A stretch of DNA of 12,268 bases. Origin: Anaerolineae bacterium. GTDB taxonomy: Bacteria; Chloroflexota; Anaerolineae; UBA1429. Below the pieces are notes generated by a model. It was not told the DNA's origin. It was given only the letters and a program-made list of their open reading frames with translations, and did not search any database. The stretch's first letter is position 1. The number at the start of each line of letters is the position of its first letter. Of the stretch, positions 1 through 6,727 are shown piece by piece. Made by a program: the position numbers and the translations under genes. The stretch is taken from NCBI GenBank assembly GCA_007123335.1, contig SKLG01000466.1, forward strand, positions 1 through 12,268, in the 5' to 3' direction.

Positions 1-17
1 CATGTTTTGTCGTGCAT
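1..17 (-). CDS. 5' end of the gene downstream of tig (partial)
   Basis: An ATG at 17-15 is preceded two bases upstream by AGGAGGTG (27-20), a near-perfect complement of the 16S 3' end, and lies 40 bp beyond the tig stop codon on the same strand. Only five complete codons (Met-His-Asp-Lys-Thr) are visible before the window ends, so the product cannot be read. In many bacteria tig is followed by clpP and clpX, so clpP is the natural expectation. That is synteny only, not sequence evidence. The gene is probably co-transcribed with tig because no terminator hairpin is visible between them. Confidence 0.55.
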
Positions 18-57
18 GACACCTCCTACTAGCAATCCATGACGCGGCACGCAGATA

Positions 58-1512
58 TCAGGCCTCTGCGTCCGCCTCGGGCTGTTCCTCGTCCGCAGGC
101 ACGGCCGATTCTTCCACTGCCGAGTCAGATGTCGGCTCGCCGACGACCTCACCTTCAGCAGCCTGTTCTTCGTCCTCGGCAGTCTCGCTCTCGGCGCTCT
201 CTGATAGCTCTGCCAGCTCTTCTTCACGCCCCGCAAAATTGGCTACAAGATGTTGGGCCGCTTTACGAACTAGCACATCGGCATAGATCAGACGCATCGT
301 GCCATCTTTTCTCATCTCATCAATGGTTTCGTCAATCTGAGGCGAAGCTTGCATAGCCAGCCTATTGCTCAGAGCCCGTCCAACCTCACCCTGGAGTTCG
401 GCGTCAGCGATCTCGATCCCCTCGGCTTCCGCATACTCTAAAAGGGCGAGGCGCTCGATGAGCGACTGCTCGGCAGAGGGACGCACACTATCGCGGAAGG
501 TCTCTATCGTCTGGCCGACCATGTTCAGATAGCTCTGAAAGTTCAAGCCCATGCTCTGCAAGCGTCCCGCCTGATTCTGCATGATGCGATCGATCTCGTC
601 CTCTAGAGCAGCCTGCGGATATTCGACGGTAACTACACTCAAGAGAGCCTCGACGGCCGCCTCCGTCTCGCGCTGTCGCCGCTCGGCCTCCAGGCGCTGG
701 GTCAGCCTCTCCGTCAGGGCCTCGCGCAGCTCATCCAGCGTATCATAGTCGCCCGCCATCTTGGCCAGATCATCATCCACATCGGGAAGCTCGACCTCAC
801 GCACGGTGTGCAGCGTGACCTCATAGTCCACCTCGCGCCCGGCCAGCTCCTCATCCTCAAACTCCTCGGGATAGCTGAGGGTGAACTCGCGGCTCTCATC
901 CACCGACATGCCCACCAACGCCTCGCCAAAGCCAGGAGGCATCATCTCTTCGGTGACGTTCACGGTGACGCGCTCTTGATTGACGATCTCTTCCTCGCCG
1001 GATACGCCCTTGATGTCGAGCACTGCGTGATCGTCCATCTGCAAGGGGCGCTCCACCGGCGTATACTCGGCGTGGCGTCGACGCACGGCCTCGATCTCTT
1101 CTTCAACCTGCTCGTCGGTGATGGCCACCTCGGGCTCGGGCTCGATGCTCAACTCGCTATAATCGCCCAGCTCTACGGTGGGAGCCAGCGACACGTTCAC
1201 CTTGAGCACGACGGGGTCTTCCGTTTCGACCTCGATCTGTCCTTGCGAGTACGCCTCAATCTCTGCCTCTTTGAGGGCCTGGCGATATATGTCGGGCGCC
1301 ATGACGTCCAACGCCTGATTCAAGATCACTTCGCGGCCAAACATGCGCTCCACCATGGCGTACGGCGCGCGACCGGGGCGAAATCCCGGCACCGGGCGCA
1401 CCCTTGAGATCTGGCGCGCTGTGCGCCGCATAGCGTCCTCGATCGTCTTGGCGTCGGGCTCGATAGTCAGGACCACCTCGCGGGTGGCTACGGTTTCAGT
1501 ATTTACCTTCAA
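58..1512 (-). CDS. tig: trigger factor (ribosome-associated chaperone and PPIase)
   Basis: Cytosolic chaperone that docks at the ribosomal exit tunnel and shields nascent chains. The 484-residue product has the ribosome-docking signature GFRPGRAP at residues 43-50 (family form GFRxGKxP), an FKBP-like PPIase domain around residues 145-235 that contains PPGFGEAL, and a long helical C-terminal chaperone region. The last ~56 residues (429-484) form a strongly acidic Glu/Asp/Ala tail, making it longer than the usual ~430-450 residues. The open frame extends to a GTG at 1527, but that codon lies within the ribosome binding site. GGAGG (1525-1521) stands 8 bases before TTG (1512-1510), and starting there gives MKVNTETV, a normal trigger-factor N-terminus. 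Transcription probably starts near 1626 from the extended -10 promoter. Family assignment is very secure; the start is likely. Confidence 0.96.
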   Translation of the reverse strand: MKVNTETVATREVVLTIEPDAKTIEDAMRRTARQISRVRPVPGFRPGRAPYAMVERMFGREVILNQALDVMAPDIYRQALKEAEIEAYSQGQIEVETEDPVVLKVNVSLAPTVELGDYSELSIEPEPEVAITDEQVEEEIEAVRRRHAEYTPVERPLQMDDHAVLDIKGVSGEEEIVNQERVTVNVTEEMMPPGFGEALVGMSVDESREFTLSYPEEFEDEELAGREVDYEVTLHTVREVELPDVDDDLAKMAGDYDTLDELREALTERLTQRLEAERRQRETEAAVEALLSVVTVEYPQAALEDEIDRIMQNQAGRLQSMGLNFQSYLNMVGQTIETFRDSVRPSAEQSLIERLALLEYAEAEGIEIADAELQGEVGRALSNRLAMQASPQIDETIDEMRKDGTMRLIYADVLVRKAAQHLVANFAGREEELAELSESAESETAEDEEQAAEGEVVGEPTSDSAVEESAVPADEEQPEADAEA

Positions 1513-1632
1513 CGCTAGGTCCTCCACTGGAACAAATCTAGGTTAGAGGCTTGCCCGACGCATACTGGCGGCCGGTCAGGCCTCGGAAAACGCCGGCGCG
1601 GCCGACACGCCACGCCTACAGCACTATTCCCT

Positions 1633-1641
1633 ATTATATCA
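1633..1641 (-). promoter_or_regulatory. extended -10 promoter of tig
   Basis: On the minus strand TGATATAAT is a perfect TATAAT -10 box preceded by the TGn extension. The hexamer 17 bases upstream (TTTCGC) is a poor -35, as is usual for extended -10 promoters. The predicted start is near 1626, which leaves a GC-rich leader of about 113 nt before the TTG start of tig. Positions 1642-1805 hold no convincing plus-strand promoter for the divergent gene. Confidence 0.7.
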
Positions 1642-1805
1642 CAAGCCAGCAAATCGCGAAAAGCTTTCAACCTTTATGAATAGACGAATTTGATCATGGA
1701 CGGATTCGCGTTTCGCCCGAGGCAAGGCACATGCACAGCAACATCCCGCGTCAAACTGCGTATTGTGTCTATGGTAGAACATACTGCAAGCATAAGGAAT
1801 GGATC

Positions 1806-2594
1806 TTGAGACGTCGACGGGAGCTGTTCTGGGGGTTGGTGCTCATCGCTTTGGGAATCATCCTATGGATAGCCGTGGCGTTGCAGCTCAATGTGTGGCG
1901 GCTGGTGGGCCCTGCGGTGCTGATCCTTCTGGGCCTTTGGACCCTTCTGGCGAAGCCACGGCGTGGGCAGTTCCAGGAGGCCACCATCGCCATGGAGGGC
2001 GCCGAGCAGGCCCAGATTCGGCTCAAGCACGGCGCCGGCGAGCTGACTGTGAGAGCGGGAGCAGGTCCCACTTCGCTCTTGAGCGGTAGCTTTTCAGGGG
2101 GCGCCAACATCACCTCGAATCGGAGCGCCGGAGCGCTAGAGGTCGAGATCGCTCCGCCATCGGGGCGAGCGGGGATGTGGCTCCCTATCGGGTTGGGATC
2201 GCGCGGCATGGACTGGGACATCTTGTTGAATCCCGATGTGATGATGTCGCTGACGGTCGAGAGTGGGGCCTCGCGCATCGAGTTGGATCTGGAGGAGATG
2301 CAGTTGGAGGCGCTGAGCCTCCAAACTGGGGCCAGCTCGGCGCGGGTGATCCTGCCAAGTCAGGCGGGATCAAGCCGGGTAAAGATCGACTCGGGCATGG
2401 CCGCGGTGTCGGTGTGGGCGCCAGACGGCGTCGCCACGCAGATTCGCGCCGAGGGAGGATTGGCGGCCATTTCGGTGGATGAGCAGCGATTTCCGCGCCA
2501 GGGTCGAATCTATCGGTCGGTGGATTATGATACGGCGGAGAACCGGGTGGAGATGGTCATCAAGACGGGCATGGGATCCATCGACGTGCGCTGA
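1806..2594 (+). CDS. LiaF/toast-rack family envelope protein
   Basis: A 262-residue membrane-anchored protein. After a basic start (Arg-Arg-Arg-Arg) there are two closely spaced hydrophobic helices (about residues 9-29 and 31-49), resembling the LiaI/LiaF-type transmembrane region. A predicted beta-rich C-terminal part follows, with repeating Gly-Ala-Ser motifs (HGAGELTV, ESGASRIEL, QTGASSARV, DSGMAAVSV, EGGLAAISV). This is the regular pattern of toast-rack/DUF2154 beta-helix-like domains of LiaF-like proteins. Members of that group are linked to envelope-stress sensing, but no sensor kinase or regulator lies nearby, so its role here is unknown. The frame opens at ATG 1731. TTG at 1806 is preferred because AAGGA (1794-1798) sits 7 bases upstream and the product then begins just before the membrane helix. 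Confidence 0.75.
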   Translation: MRRRRELFWGLVLIALGIILWIAVALQLNVWRLVGPAVLILLGLWTLLAKPRRGQFQEATIAMEGAEQAQIRLKHGAGELTVRAGAGPTSLLSGSFSGGANITSNRSAGALEVEIAPPSGRAGMWLPIGLGSRGMDWDILLNPDVMMSLTVESGASRIELDLEEMQLEALSLQTGASSARVILPSQAGSSRVKIDSGMAAVSVWAPDGVATQIRAEGGLAAISVDEQRFPRQGRIYRSVDYDTAENRVEMVIKTGMGSIDVR

Positions 2595-2637
2595 TGGCGT
2601 AACCGCGCCCCTCTTTCCCTGACGCTGCCATTATCTG

Positions 2638-2709
2638 TGGGCCCACCCGGATTCGAACCAGGGACCAACCGGTTATGAGCCGGCCGCTCTGCCGCTGAGC
2701 TATGGGCCC
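2638..2709 (-). tRNA. tRNA with CAU anticodon (Ile2 or elongator Met)
   Basis: On the minus strand a full cloverleaf of 72 nt can be drawn. It has a 7-bp acceptor (GGGCCCA/TGGGCCC), D arm GCTC/GAGC, anticodon stem GCCGG/CCGGT around loop CTCATAA, variable loop TGGTC, T arm CCTGG/CCGGG with loop TTCGAAT, and discriminator A. CCA is not encoded. The CAU anticodon fits either elongator Met or the lysidine-modified Ile2 tRNA. Acceptor pairs C4-G69 and C5-G68 match those reported as recognised by TilS in E. coli tRNA-Ile2, and the loop is not the initiator type. Ile2 is therefore slightly favoured. The gene lies between two plus-strand genes but is transcribed against them. Confidence 0.93.
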
Positions 2710-2721
2710 AAGCACATATAG

Positions 2722-2750
2722 ATTCTACCACTTGACGAGAGAAGCGTCAA
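2722..2750 (-). promoter_or_regulatory. promoter of the CAU tRNA gene
   Basis: On the minus strand TTGACG (2750-2745) and TAGAAT (2727-2722) are separated by exactly 17 bases, each matching the sigma-70 consensus at five of six positions. The predicted start near 2715 would give a 5' leader of only about 6 nt before the mature tRNA. This is the best two-box promoter in the window. Confidence 0.8.
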
Positions 2751-2776
2751 AAGGAACGCAGCTCACGCTTCTCTTG
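2736..2776. repeat. 12-bp inverted repeat over the tRNA -35 region
   Basis: Arms 2736-2747 and 2765-2776 pair over all 12 positions (11 Watson-Crick pairs plus one G-T), with a 17-base loop. The left arm covers part of the tRNA -35 box. A second, competing inverted repeat, TTGACG at 2732-2737 and CGTCAA at 2745-2750, shares the 2745-2747 bases. The element lies in the leader region of the plus-strand pseudouridine synthase gene. It could be an operator or an mRNA hairpin; there is no U-tract to make it a terminator. Confidence 0.5.
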
Positions 2777-2830
2777 CAACGCAAAAAGACGCTGAATCCG
2801 ACCACGATGTATCGGTATCGGGAGCAAACC

Positions 2831-3709
2831 ATGACAGGGAGACGCCCCTCCAAAGCCTCTTCGTCCGGCCCCCAGACCTGCATCAGCCGCGTCGCCGGTC
2901 GTCAAAAAGTGGTGATCCTGCTCAACGCCGCCGGCCTGGGCACCCATAATCGCTGTCAGCAACTCATTGCCCAAGGACGGGTGACGCTGAACGGTCGGCC
3001 GATCACCGATCCCCAAACGCGCGCCGACCCCAATACCGACGTGCTGCACGTCGATCAGGGCGAGGGATTCGTCCCCGTGCCCCTCGACAATCTGTGCGTA
3101 TACATCGCCCTGCACAAGCCCTACGAGGTGTTGACCAGCTTTACCGATAGCGAGGGACGCACTACCCTCGCCGATCTGGTGCCCATCCCCGATATATATG
3201 CCGCCGGTCGCCTGGACTATGACAGCGAGGGGCTGATGATCCTGACCAATGACGGCTGGCTGAACCACCGCCTGACCCATCCGCGCTTTGAGCATCCCAA
3301 GACCTATCTCGTGCAGGTGGAGCGCATCCCCGATGAGGAGGCCCTCAAGGCCTTACGGCGCGGCGTAGAGATCAAGGGGGAGCGCACCCGCCGGGCCGAG
3401 GTGGAGCTGTTGGGCGATGGCCGCTGGGGCCGGGAGGCCGGTATTCCGCCCCGCTCGACGCCGATCCGCTATCGCAAGAATGTGCCCACGGCCTGGTTAC
3501 GCATCGTGCTCTATGAGGGGCGCAAACGTCAGATCCGGCACATGACCGCCGCGGTGGGCCACCCGACGCTGCGCCTCATTCGCACCGCCATCGGCCCCGT
3601 GGAGCTGGGTGATCTCACCGTCGGCGCTTGGCGCCACCTCACCCCTGAGGAGCTGCGCCAATTCGCAGAAATGTTTCGTCCCCAGCGCCCGAGGCCCTCT
3701 CGCCGTTAG
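2831..3709 (+). CDS. S4-domain 23S rRNA pseudouridine synthase, RluE-like
   Basis: Converts uridine to pseudouridine in RNA, most likely 23S rRNA. In the 292-residue product an S4 RNA-binding domain occupies about residues 24-75 (with QKVVILLNAAGLG and GRVTLNGRPI). The RluA/RsuA-type catalytic domain follows, with GRLDYDSEGLMILTNDG at 127-142 carrying the catalytic Asp129. Later motifs such as PTAWLRIVLYEGRKRQIRHM (219-238) and PTLRLIR resemble E. coli RluE, which modifies U2457 and has no S4 domain, more than RluB or RsuA. The open frame begins far upstream, inside the tRNA promoter. ATG 2831 is chosen because CGGGAG (2819-2824) lies 6 bases before it and the S4 domain follows shortly. The target base cannot be read from sequence. 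Confidence 0.88.
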   Translation: MTGRRPSKASSSGPQTCISRVAGRQKVVILLNAAGLGTHNRCQQLIAQGRVTLNGRPITDPQTRADPNTDVLHVDQGEGFVPVPLDNLCVYIALHKPYEVLTSFTDSEGRTTLADLVPIPDIYAAGRLDYDSEGLMILTNDGWLNHRLTHPRFEHPKTYLVQVERIPDEEALKALRRGVEIKGERTRRAEVELLGDGRWGREAGIPPRSTPIRYRKNVPTAWLRIVLYEGRKRQIRHMTAAVGHPTLRLIRTAIGPVELGDLTVGAWRHLTPEELRQFAEMFRPQRPRPSRR

Positions 3710-4203
3710 GCTGCGCCCTCTTTTCGCGCGCGGCGGCCGCGTCGCCACAGCTCCCACACATGGATCAGCAGCAGCGCGGCAACAATGCCGATGACATCCA
3801 CCACCCAATCAGAGAACTTGGCCCAACGCCCTGGCACAAAGCTCTGATGAATCTCATCACTGGCGGCATAGAGCGCGGCAATGATCCCGGCAGAGAGTTT
3901 GGGTCGGGCGGTTAACCACTTGGGCAAAATCCGCGGCCAAGCCGTGATCGCTCGCCAGACCAGGATAGCCAAAAAGCCAAAGGTCACCGCATGGGCGCTA
4001 TAATCAAAGAGCGAGTCCGAGACCCCGACCCTGCGCCCTGGGCGGGGTAAGGAGGGCTGATCGGACAGGTAAAAGATCCAGGCCATCCAGGCGAGCATCG
4101 GCAACCAGCAGAGCACCACCATCTTGAGGATAGCGAGGGTGTTGGAGCGTGGTCGAGACTGCGTCTTGGAGCGAGCCTTTTGGCGCTCAGCATCTGCAAA
4201 CAA
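3706..4203 (-). CDS. VanZ-family membrane protein
   Basis: An integral membrane protein of 165 residues with about four hydrophobic segments (roughly 27-47, 68-88, 104-118 and 134-152). The VanZ family core is clear: DEIHQSF followed by VPGR at 116-126, then Asp132 and Asp136 in SDWVVDVIG. VanZ was named for low-level teicoplanin resistance in enterococci, but most homologues lie outside resistance clusters and their role is unclear. No van genes are nearby, so a resistance function should not be assumed. The frame opens at GTG 4218, which lies at the ribosome binding site. GGAGG (4215-4211) stands 7 bases before TTG (4203), the likely start. Its TAA overlaps the TAG of the convergent pseudouridine synthase gene by 4 bases. 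It follows a small membrane protein gene by 19 bases and probably shares its transcript. Confidence 0.87.
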   Translation of the reverse strand: MFADAERQKARSKTQSRPRSNTLAILKMVVLCWLPMLAWMAWIFYLSDQPSLPRPGRRVGVSDSLFDYSAHAVTFGFLAILVWRAITAWPRILPKWLTARPKLSAGIIAALYAASDEIHQSFVPGRWAKFSDWVVDVIGIVAALLLIHVWELWRRGRRARKEGAA

Positions 4204-4222
4204 TAGCGTTCCTCCCACAGGT

Positions 4223-4387
4223 TCAGTCTGGATGGCGACGGCTCCACCAGTTATTAAAATAGTTCATAAAAACGAGGGCAATGAATAACGCAAGCACAAA
4301 ATCCCATTGCCCGGCGATGACCAACCCAGCCATCACCAGCAGGACGACAAGATCGAGCCAAAAAATGAGCCTTGTTCCATCTTGCAT
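4223..4387 (-). CDS. small two-helix membrane protein, unknown function
   Basis: I do not recognise this 54-residue product. From ATG 4387 it has two hydrophobic stretches, around residues 7-24 (IFWLDLVVLLVMAGLVIAG) and 27-41 (WDFVLALFIALVFMN), and a polar, aromatic and basic end (NNWWSRRHPD). It lies 19 bases upstream of the VanZ-like gene on the same strand, which supports a bicistronic unit. The frame is open further upstream, but a promoter-like -10 at 4439-4434 would place the start of transcription after those codons. ATG 4387 is the only standard start codon downstream of that predicted start. No good Shine-Dalgarno sequence precedes it, which lowers confidence. Both the hydrophobicity pattern and the tight spacing argue for a real gene. 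Confidence 0.6.
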   Translation of the reverse strand: MQDGTRLIFWLDLVVLLVMAGLVIAGQWDFVLALFIALVFMNYFNNWWSRRHPD

Positions 4388-4433
4388 AGGATTGTTTCTT
4401 GACGCAGCTATATGGAAAATCCAATGAGTGAGG

Positions 4434-4463
4434 AGTATAACATCGATGGCGCCCTGGTCCGAA
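4434..4463 (-). promoter_or_regulatory. candidate promoter of the small membrane protein-vanZ operon
   Basis: On the minus strand TATACT (4439-4434) is a good -10 box. The hexamer 18 bases upstream, TTCGGA (4463-4458), is only a moderate -35. The predicted start near 4427 would give a ~40-nt leader before ATG 4387. The -10 hexamer is identical to those of the rel and rpsF promoters in this window. Confidence 0.45.
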
Positions 4464-4497
4464 AAGAGGGCCTGAGGGTCCTGGCCGACGGGGCGCC
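4448..4497. repeat. GC-rich inverted repeat between divergent promoters
   Basis: GGCGCCC at 4448-4454 and GGGCGCC at 4491-4497 form perfect 7-bp arms. The 36 bases between them can fold further (AGGGCC with GGTCCT near 4467-4480). The element lies between the -10 of the minus-strand membrane operon and the -35 of rel. It could be a shared operator or simply GC-rich sequence. No terminator U-tract follows. Confidence 0.3.
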
Positions 4498-4516
4498 GGA
4501 GCTGACTTTTTGGTGA

Positions 4517-4545
4517 TTGCAGCCATGGCCACATTGGTATATACT
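4517..4545 (+). promoter_or_regulatory. sigma-70 type promoter of rel, predicting a leaderless mRNA
   Basis: TTGCAG (4517-4522) and TATACT (4540-4545) are separated by exactly 17 bases. Transcription should begin at 4552 or 4553, only 3-4 bases before ATG 4556, so the mRNA would have no room for a Shine-Dalgarno site, and none is seen. The long open frame formally begins at TTG 4517, but that is the -35 box itself. Confidence 0.72.
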
Positions 4546-4555
4546 AGACGTAACT

Positions 4556-6709
4556 ATGATAGGCAGAGTACAAGTTCTAGACGCTGACACCTTATTGCGA
4601 CAGGTTGAGGGGCTTCATCCCGAGGCCATTGAACAGGTCCGGCGTGTCGTGGCGTATGCCATCGAGGCCCACGGCGATCAGCTTCGCGCATCGGGTGAAT
4701 CCTTTATGGTTCACCCTCTGGCTGTGGCCGGGATCTTGGCCGAGTTGCATATGGACACGCCTACCATCGTCGCCGGCGTGTTGCACGACGTGGTCGAAGA
4801 CACCGATATCCCCATCGAAGAGGTGCGCGAGCAGTTCGGCGACGAGGTCGCCGTGCTCGTAGAAGGCGTCAGCAAGCTACGCAAAGCCAAGCTCAAGAGC
4901 AAGGTAGAGGAGATCGACCTCGACGAAGAGCAGGCCGAGAACTTGCGCAAAATGTTCCTGGCCATGGTTGACGATATCCGCGTGGTGATCATCAAACTCG
5001 CCGACCGCCTGCACAACATGCGCACCCTGCAGTACCTGCCACCCAAAAAACAGCTCCGCAAGGCCCGTGAAACGCTGGATATCTATACTCCTCTGGCCGA
5101 GCGTCTCGGTATCTGGCAACTCAAGTGGCAGCTTGAGGATCTCTCCTTCCGTTATATCGACCCAGAAAAGTATCGGGAGATCGCCGAGCTGCTGGCGCAG
5201 CGACGCGTCGAGCGGGCCGAATATTTGGACCGGGTCATCACCGTGATCCGAGCCCAATTGGAAAAGGAGGGCATCCAGGCGCGGCTCTCCAGTCGGCCCA
5301 AGCACATCTTTAGCATCCATAAAAAGATGCAGGAAAAGTCGCGGGATTTCGGCCAGATCTATGATGTGCACGGGGTGCGCATCATCGTAGACGAGGTGCG
5401 CGATTGCTACCACGTGCTCGGCATCATCCACTCCCTCTGGCGGCCTATCCCCGGCGAGTTTGACGACTATATCGCCATGCCCAAGGACAACCTGTACCAG
5501 TCGTTGCACACCGCCGTAGTGGCGCTGGACGGCAGGCCCCTGGAGGTGCAGATACGCACCGAAGAGATGCACCAGGTTGCCGAGTATGGCGTGGCCGCGC
5601 ACTGGCGCTACAAAGAGGGCGCCAAGCGAGATGAGACCCTGGAGGCCAGGGTCAACTGGCTGCGCCAGGCCTCGGACTGGCGCGAAGAAGTCGAGGACGC
5701 CCAGCAGTTCGTCGATTCGCTCAAGAGCGATGTCATCGCCGAGCGCGTCTATGTCTTTACGCCCAAGGGCGACATCATCGACCTGCCCAGCGGCGCCACG
5801 CCCATCGACTTTGCCTACGAGATTCATACCGAGATCGGCCATCGCTGCCGTGGGGCCAAGGTCGACGGCCGGCTGGTGTCGCTGGATTACCAACTGCACA
5901 ACGGGGAGCAGGTCGAGATCCTGACCGTCAAAGATGGCGGCCCCAGCCGCGACTGGCTTAACCCCCAGCTCAACTATGTGGCCACCCAACGCGCGCGACA
6001 AAAGATCAGTCACTGGTTCCGGCGGCAGCAGCGCGAGCAGAACATCGCCGATGGTCGAGAGATCCTCGATCGCGAGATGCGCCGGCTGGGCATCGATCAG
6101 GAGACCTATGCCGAGATCGCCGCATTGTTCAAATACGGCAGCGTGCAGGACTTTATGGCGGCGGTGGGCTATGGGGAGATTAGCCCTTCGCAGATCGCCA
6201 GGCGCATCGACGAGGCTGCCGACAAGAGCGAGCGCCTGCGTCTCAAGGCCATCCCCGACACGCCCATCACCGACATCCAGGTCATGGGCGTTGGTGATCT
6301 ATTGACCAGGATGGCGCCCTGTTGCAAGCCGGTGCCCGGCGATGCCATCGTCGGCTATACGACCCGCGGCAAGGGAGTGACGGTACATCGCGCCGATTGC
6401 TCAAACATCGTGCACCTGCAGGATGTCGAGCGCCTCATCCCGGTGTCGTGGGGCAAGCCGCAGCAGGCCTATCCCGTGCCGGTGGTGGTAGAGGGCTTTG
6501 ACCGCAGCGGCTTGCTGCGCGATATCGCCTCGGCGGTAGCGGACCTCGGCCTGAGCATGAGCTCCGCCAACGTCTCCTCGAACCACGACGCCACCGCCAC
6601 CATCCGCATCACCGTCGGGGTTCGCGGGGTGGGCCAGCTCTCGGCGTTGCTCAACAAGCTACAGAGCGTTCACGACGTCCTCGATGCCCGCCGGGAACGC
6701 ACCGGCTGA
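4556..6709 (+). CDS. rel: bifunctional RelA/SpoT-type (p)ppGpp synthetase/hydrolase
   Basis: Long RelA/SpoT homologue of 717 residues, the normal length, which makes and degrades the stringent-response alarmone (p)ppGpp in the cytosol. The HD hydrolase domain looks intact: His53, HDVVED at 77-82 and RLHNMRT at 151-157. The synthetase domain (about 215-355) has the RPKHIFSIHKKM segment, Asp270, YQSLHT at 314-319 and EVQIRT at 330-335. The TGS domain covers about 395-460. CC at 589-590 with His611 and Cys615 marks the zinc-finger-like region, and the C-terminal ACT domain spans about 638-712. The synthetase has EFDD at 301-304, where most bifunctional Rel proteins have RxKD. ATG 4556 follows the promoter directly with no ribosome binding site. 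The stop codon lies inside a hairpin shared with the convergent PPIase gene. Confidence 0.95.
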   Translation: MIGRVQVLDADTLLRQVEGLHPEAIEQVRRVVAYAIEAHGDQLRASGESFMVHPLAVAGILAELHMDTPTIVAGVLHDVVEDTDIPIEEVREQFGDEVAVLVEGVSKLRKAKLKSKVEEIDLDEEQAENLRKMFLAMVDDIRVVIIKLADRLHNMRTLQYLPPKKQLRKARETLDIYTPLAERLGIWQLKWQLEDLSFRYIDPEKYREIAELLAQRRVERAEYLDRVITVIRAQLEKEGIQARLSSRPKHIFSIHKKMQEKSRDFGQIYDVHGVRIIVDEVRDCYHVLGIIHSLWRPIPGEFDDYIAMPKDNLYQSLHTAVVALDGRPLEVQIRTEEMHQVAEYGVAAHWRYKEGAKRDETLEARVNWLRQASDWREEVEDAQQFVDSLKSDVIAERVYVFTPKGDIIDLPSGATPIDFAYEIHTEIGHRCRGAKVDGRLVSLDYQLHNGEQVEILTVKDGGPSRDWLNPQLNYVATQRARQKISHWFRRQQREQNIADGREILDREMRRLGIDQETYAEIAALFKYGSVQDFMAAVGYGEISPSQIARRIDEAADKSERLRLKAIPDTPITDIQVMGVGDLLTRMAPCCKPVPGDAIVGYTTRGKGVTVHRADCSNIVHLQDVERLIPVSWGKPQQAYPVPVVVEGFDRSGLLRDIASAVADLGLSMSSANVSSNHDATATIRITVGVRGVGQLSALLNKLQSVHDVLDARRERTG

Positions 6710-6727
6710 TCCAGGTGCGCTCCCGGC
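6690..6727. terminator. hairpin between convergent rel and PPIase genes (possible bidirectional terminator)
   Basis: Arms 6690-6703 and 6714-6727 pair over 14 positions with a single A-C mismatch, around a 10-base loop that contains the rel stop codon TGA. Only 33 bases separate the two convergent stop codons. Neither side has a T-tract, so it is not a classical intrinsic terminator. It may instead protect mRNA 3' ends or pause polymerase on both strands. Confidence 0.5.

Noticed and set aside
808..1407. 199-codon frame antisense to tig
   Set aside because: His/Leu-rich shadow translation of a confident gene on the other strand.
1642..1805. Plus-strand promoter for the toast-rack gene
   Set aside because: Several partial -10-like words (TATGGT, CATACT) lack a -35 at suitable distance.
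2595..2637. Terminator between the toast-rack gene and the tRNA
   Set aside because: Only a 4-bp stem (GGCG/CGCC) and a weak pyrimidine run; not enough to call on either strand.
2747..3295. 182-codon frame antisense to the pseudouridine synthase
   Set aside because: Overlaps the S4 and catalytic domains of a clear gene; no independent support.
3706..4203. Glycopeptide resistance locus
   Set aside because: A VanZ homologue alone, without vanHAX or vanRS, does not indicate resistance.
4877..6013. Long open frame (378 codons) antisense to rel
   Set aside because: Composition follows the third-position GC bias of rel; no recognisable domain and no ribosome binding site. A shadow of the real gene.
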